From contig QHZW01000089.1 of the NCBI GenBank assembly GCA_003224815.1, positions 918 to 33,189 on the forward strand: a DNA stretch of 32,272 nt, read 5' to 3'. The notes below the pieces were generated by a model that was not told the origin of the DNA, made no database searches, and was given only the letters and a program-made list of their open reading frames with translations. This document shows positions 29,010-32,272 of the stretch, piece by piece (the first letter of the stretch is position 1; each line of letters begins with the position of its first letter). Made by a program: the position numbers and the translations under genes. This stretch comes from Acidobacteriota bacterium. GTDB taxonomy: Bacteria; Acidobacteriota; Terriglobia; Terriglobales; Acidobacteriaceae.

Positions 29010-29429
29010 ATTTCGCGGAGCAGCAGTCGTCGACAGCTCCCCCGGGTTTCAAATGCTCAGGTCCTCCGATTACGAGGCTCTCGGGGAATTATCACGGAAT
29101 ACGGGCATCTTCCGCATATTTCGAAGAAAGATCGGCGAATTTTCTCTGCGATACAGATTGAGTGGCGGAGAGAGAGGGATTCGAGACGCGCACATTTCTG
29201 AAAGCCGAGCCGTTGCAGGGCTTCAGCTGTATATGACTGATTAACATAAACATTCTGACTTGGACTGCCTTCTCAGGCGATCCAGTCATTTGCCCTCCTT
29301 TATCCTCAATTCCGCTGGATACAGGACACCAAATGGACACCACGCTGCGGGTTCCGATCGGGCCGTCCTTTTCTATCCAGGTGTACGGCAACGAACTCTT
29401 CACCGACACGGTATTGCTAGAATCGGCAA

Positions 29430-29762
29430 TTGACTTCATCCACCAAACGAGTCTTGAGGGTGTGGTTCCCGTCTGTCACCTGGCTGGCGGTTATAGCCCT
29501 CGAATCCACCAACCTCGGGCTCTGCCGAACATACTGGGCGGATTCTGTATCCGATCTTTCATTTTGTGTTCGGAATGGATTTGGCGAGTTTTGCGGCCTA
29601 TTACTCAGCACATCACTCGTAGCGATCCTCGATGAGTGGCATCAGACTTTTTTACTCTCGCGGACGGGCGCCTTCCGTGACGTGATCCTCGACAGCACTG
29701 CAGGACTGGTCGCACAGATCGCAATCTTCACCATGCTGCGTACTTTGGTTAGTCACGATTAG
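29430..29762 (+). pseudogene. VanZ-like protein, frameshifted with internal deletion
   Basis: VTWLAVIALESTNLG then, one frame over, SAEHTGRILYPIFHFVFGMDLASFAAYYS, then back to STSLVAILDEWHQTFLLSRTGAFRDVILDSTAGLVAQI; middle VanZ helices missing. Confidence 0.75.
29602..29729 (+). repeat. ~128-bp direct repeat, copy 1 (vanZ 3' part)
   Basis: Near-identical to 30403-30529 (CTCAGCAC(A/G)TCACT(C/T)GTAGCGATCCTCGATGAGTGGCATCAGA...CAGGACTGGTCGCACAGATCGCA(A/C)TCTTC). Confidence 0.85.
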
Positions 29763-29974
29763 TCTCTTTTAGGGTAGGTTGGTATCAAGTTCTCGCGATA
29801 TTCTTCTCTTGATCCGGATGGGAGTCCACGTACGCACTGCGAAGTCGAATTCGTGGAGCGTACTCGCATAGGGAGGTTGCGGATGCGGTGTTTCGTCGGC
29901 GCTCGTGGGTGACTTGAAAAACGGTTAAGAACGGCGCGAATGAGGGTTAGACAGTCGGGAGGCCGCGATGCGAA

Positions 29975-30310
29975 TCAGCTCCCCGCCTTCTTCCCTGCCT
30001 TCACCTTCGCCCACCGCGCCCGCTGTGCTGCTGCAATTTTCCGGCGGGCTGATGCCGACATGGTCCGCTTCGCGGGAGCCGAGCCCGCCGTTTTCGCTGA
30101 TCGCTTCGCCCACCGGGCCTTCTGTGCGAGGCTGATGCGCCTGCGAGCGGAAGCTGACATTCTGCGTCTCGGTTCAGTGTAATTACTACCACCATCCAAC
30201 TTCCCCAAAACTGCAAGCGCTGCGTCAACGTGCTGTAGCTGATTTACTAGATTCGTTCTTTCTACTCTCAGTTCTGCCACTATCGCTGACAGCCCTTTCA
30301 AATTGGCCAT
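29975..30310 (-). CDS. basic protein with two SASARR(K/R)I..AQ(K/R)ARWAK repeats, putative nucleic-acid binding
   Basis: RRRMSASARRRISLAQKARWAKRSAK and KRTMSASARRKIAAAQRARWAKVKAG; N-terminal coiled-coil-like region. Confidence 0.8.
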   Translation of the reverse strand: MANLKGLSAIVAELRVERTNLVNQLQHVDAALAVLGKLDGGSNYTEPRRRMSASARRRISLAQKARWAKRSAKTAGSAPAKRTMSASARRKIAAAQRARWAKVKAGKKAGS

Positions 30311-30379
30311 TGATGCCCCCGGTGAGGATTGTAATTGATGGGCTCATTTGTCGCGTGAGGGCAACTGACCGCGATGGTC

Positions 30380-30559
30380 CCCGCAATGGGCGACGGTGGC
30401 ACTACTCAGCACGTCACTTGTAGCGATCCTCGATGAGTGGCATCAGAGTTTTTACTTTCGCGGACTGGCGCTCTGCGTGATGTGATCCTCGACAGCACTG
30501 CAGGACTGGTCGCACAGATCGCACTCTTCGCGATTCGGCGTAAGGTCAATGCATTATGA
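30380..30559 (+). pseudogene. second VanZ-like 3' fragment
   Basis: QWATVALLSTSLVAILDEWHQSF, then after a frameshift SRTGALRDVILDSTAGLVAQIALFAIRRKVNAL*; near-identical at DNA level to 29602-29729. Confidence 0.75.
30403..30529 (+). repeat. ~127-bp direct repeat, copy 2 (vanZ 3' part)
   Basis: See 29602-29729. Confidence 0.85.
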
Positions 30560-30715
30560 AAGAGCGGCCCGCTTTAGACAGAGTGCGCCGCCTCGCTGCG
30601 CTGCGCTCAGCAGGGCTTCGCTCCGCTACGTCGGCACAAGAAAGCAAGAGGAGTTTGCCTGCTTCGCAAGAACCGGACTAGAGGATAGGCGAGTCCGCTA
30701 AAGAATGGCACTTTA

Positions 30716-30762
30716 CCTTGAGGGAAAGATACCCGTGGACGGGAATGACCTTTCCCTCAAGG
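30716..30762 (+). promoter_or_regulatory. hairpin overlapping the transposase Shine-Dalgarno
   Basis: CCTTGAGGGAAAG (30716-30728) and CTTTCCCTCAAGG (30750-30762), perfect 13-bp inverted repeat with inner CCCG-tgga-CGGG; SD AAGGAGG at 30759-30765. Confidence 0.8.
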
Positions 30763-30772
30763 AGGCAACTGA

Positions 30773-31843
30773 ATGAGTGGCGACATCAAGTATATCGGCA
30801 TGGACGTGCACAAGGAAGCGATTGTGATCGCCGTCCTCAATGGCAGTGGCAAGTTGGTAATGGAGTCCATCGTCGAAACCAAAACCAGCAGCATTCTGCA
30901 GTTTGTGCACGGACTCCGGGGCGAGTTGCATGTGACGTGGGAAGAAGGGACCTGGGCAGCCTGGCTGCACGATCTGCTGCAGCCGCACGTGCACCAAGTT
31001 CTGGTCTGCAATCCACGCCGCAATGCCTTATTAAAGGAAGGCAGCAAGAACGACAAGGTGGACGCACGCAAGCTCGCTGACCTGTTGCGCACCGGCATGC
31101 TGCGACCGGTCTACCACGGAGAACATGGGCTGCGGACGCTGCGCGAGTTGGGGCGCAGTTACCAGACCATCAGCCAAGATCTGAACCGGGTGATGAATCG
31201 ACTCAAGGCTCTCTATCGCGGTTGGGGCATACCCTGTGCGGGCACCCAGGTGTATGCCTTGCACTCTCGAGAGGAATGGTTAAACAAGATCCCGCACGCG
31301 GGCGTGCGTCGGCGCGCCGAGCTGCTCTATGAACAGTTGGATGGGTTGCAGGGCTTGCGGCGAAACCTGCGGCCCGAGTTGTTGGCGGAGAGCCGGAAAC
31401 ATAAGGCCGCGAAACTGCTGCGACAGATTCCCTGCATCGGTCCGATTCGAGCCGCGCGCTTGCTCGCGCTGATGCAGACCCCGCATCGGTTCCGTAGCAA
31501 GCGACAACTGTGGACCTATAGTGGGCTGGGCATCGAGACGCACGATAGTGCGCAGTACCGTTACGTGCGTGGACAACTGCAACGTTCGAAAAAACCGCAG
31601 CAGATTCGTGGTCTGAATCGGAATCACAACCACGCGATGAAAGAGATCTTCAAAGGAGCCGCCACCCGAGCCAGTTGTGGGGTGGGGCCCTTGCGCAATT
31701 TCTATGTCGCCTTGCTGGCCAAGGGGATGAAGCCAGAGATGGCGCGTCTGACGTTGGCGCGCAAGATGGCGGCCATTACTTTGACACTTTGGAAGAAGGA
31801 GGAACGCTTCGACGCAGAACAACTGAAAGCGCAAGCAGCTTGA
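30773..31843 (+). CDS. IS110 family transposase
   Basis: IGMDVHKEAIVIAV, TWEEGTWAAWL, KNDKVDARKLADLLRTG (DEDD-like N-domain); IPCIGPIRAARLLALM..FRSKRQLWTYSGLGIETHDSAQYR..RGLNRNHNHAMKEIFKGAA (transposase_20-like C-domain). Confidence 0.95.
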   Translation: MSGDIKYIGMDVHKEAIVIAVLNGSGKLVMESIVETKTSSILQFVHGLRGELHVTWEEGTWAAWLHDLLQPHVHQVLVCNPRRNALLKEGSKNDKVDARKLADLLRTGMLRPVYHGEHGLRTLRELGRSYQTISQDLNRVMNRLKALYRGWGIPCAGTQVYALHSREEWLNKIPHAGVRRRAELLYEQLDGLQGLRRNLRPELLAESRKHKAAKLLRQIPCIGPIRAARLLALMQTPHRFRSKRQLWTYSGLGIETHDSAQYRYVRGQLQRSKKPQQIRGLNRNHNHAMKEIFKGAATRASCGVGPLRNFYVALLAKGMKPEMARLTLARKMAAITLTLWKKEERFDAEQLKAQAA

Positions 31844-32272
31844 GCGTCTCACAGAACCCAAGGTGATCTCCCAGGTCTTCCTGCCTCGGTGGTGGCCAAT
31901 CGGTTCGTGCGATGCTCGGGTTCGAGGGAGAGTATCCAAGCGCTCATTAGGCGTTTCGTGTGCTGCAACTCAGCACCCAGTCTCCGGGTCAATCCTATGC
32001 CCCCTCGGATAACCCAAAAAAGCCATAGGCCTCGAGTCTCACATAGGATGATGGTTGGCACTTAAAGCCAACGCTAGGCTTGCGTAGCTTCGGAACCCAA
32101 TGGCGTCGAGCGCCACTGTTTCATGAAACCATTCAGTGAGGAGAATCAACTGGGATTGGCATCACTGCTGAACTATGCGGCGATCCAAAGCGGAAAAACC
32201 AAAACCCCTCTGAGAAGGGAGTGGGCCTGGATGCAAGTTACCGCACTAAGCTCTCACGGAGAGGAGTGGAGA

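Larger units (their letters stand above)
30700..32272 (+). mobile_element. IS110-family insertion sequence, boundaries not determined and right side possibly outside window
   Basis: Transposase ORF plus structured non-coding flanks; no terminal inverted repeats or target duplication identified. Confidence 0.6.

Noticed and set aside
31280-31939. 219-aa minus-strand ORF
   Set aside because: Antisense shadow of the IS110 transposase.
1-32272. CRISPR array
   Set aside because: No regularly spaced repeats of suitable length with unique spacers were seen; the 11-bp repeats at 11364 are contiguous and promoter-located.

Overview
The window looks like a chromosomal segment of an Acidobacteriota-like bacterium; this assignment is inferred from gene content and style, not proven. 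Core genes include tRNA nucleotidyltransferase, cysS, gatC-gatA, a DUF721/DciA-type gene, a pgsA-type CDP-alcohol phosphatidyltransferase, a UbiX-type flavin prenyltransferase and a tRNA-Val(GAC). Between them are an M48 protease, a B12-type radical SAM plus UbiA pair, an ECF sigma factor with a small membrane partner, a tyrosine/dual-specificity phosphatase, a zinc-ribbon protein, a lone LolD/MacB-type ABC ATPase and a TetR-cupin pair. The most unusual parts are: (1) about 9.5-13 kb, an island of tiny ORFs carrying at least three clear and three divergent copies of one small helical protein family (W..LC..A..E.D..KL..L..EI..L), plus other small Cys or membrane proteins; several are below the supplied ORF cutoff; (2) a triple 11-bp repeat in front of the small basic protein at 11422; (3) an IS110-family transposase with a 13-bp hairpin over its Shine-Dalgarno and a structured non-coding 3' flank that could hold a bridge RNA; (4) two decayed vanZ copies sharing a ~128-bp direct repeat around a gene for a repeated basic motif; (5) a high density of frameshifted or internally deleted genes (alpha/beta hydrolase, ChaN-like, ExbD-like, vanZ x2, ceramidase fragment). 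No CRISPR array or rRNA was seen. All family calls come from reading motifs by eye, with no database search.
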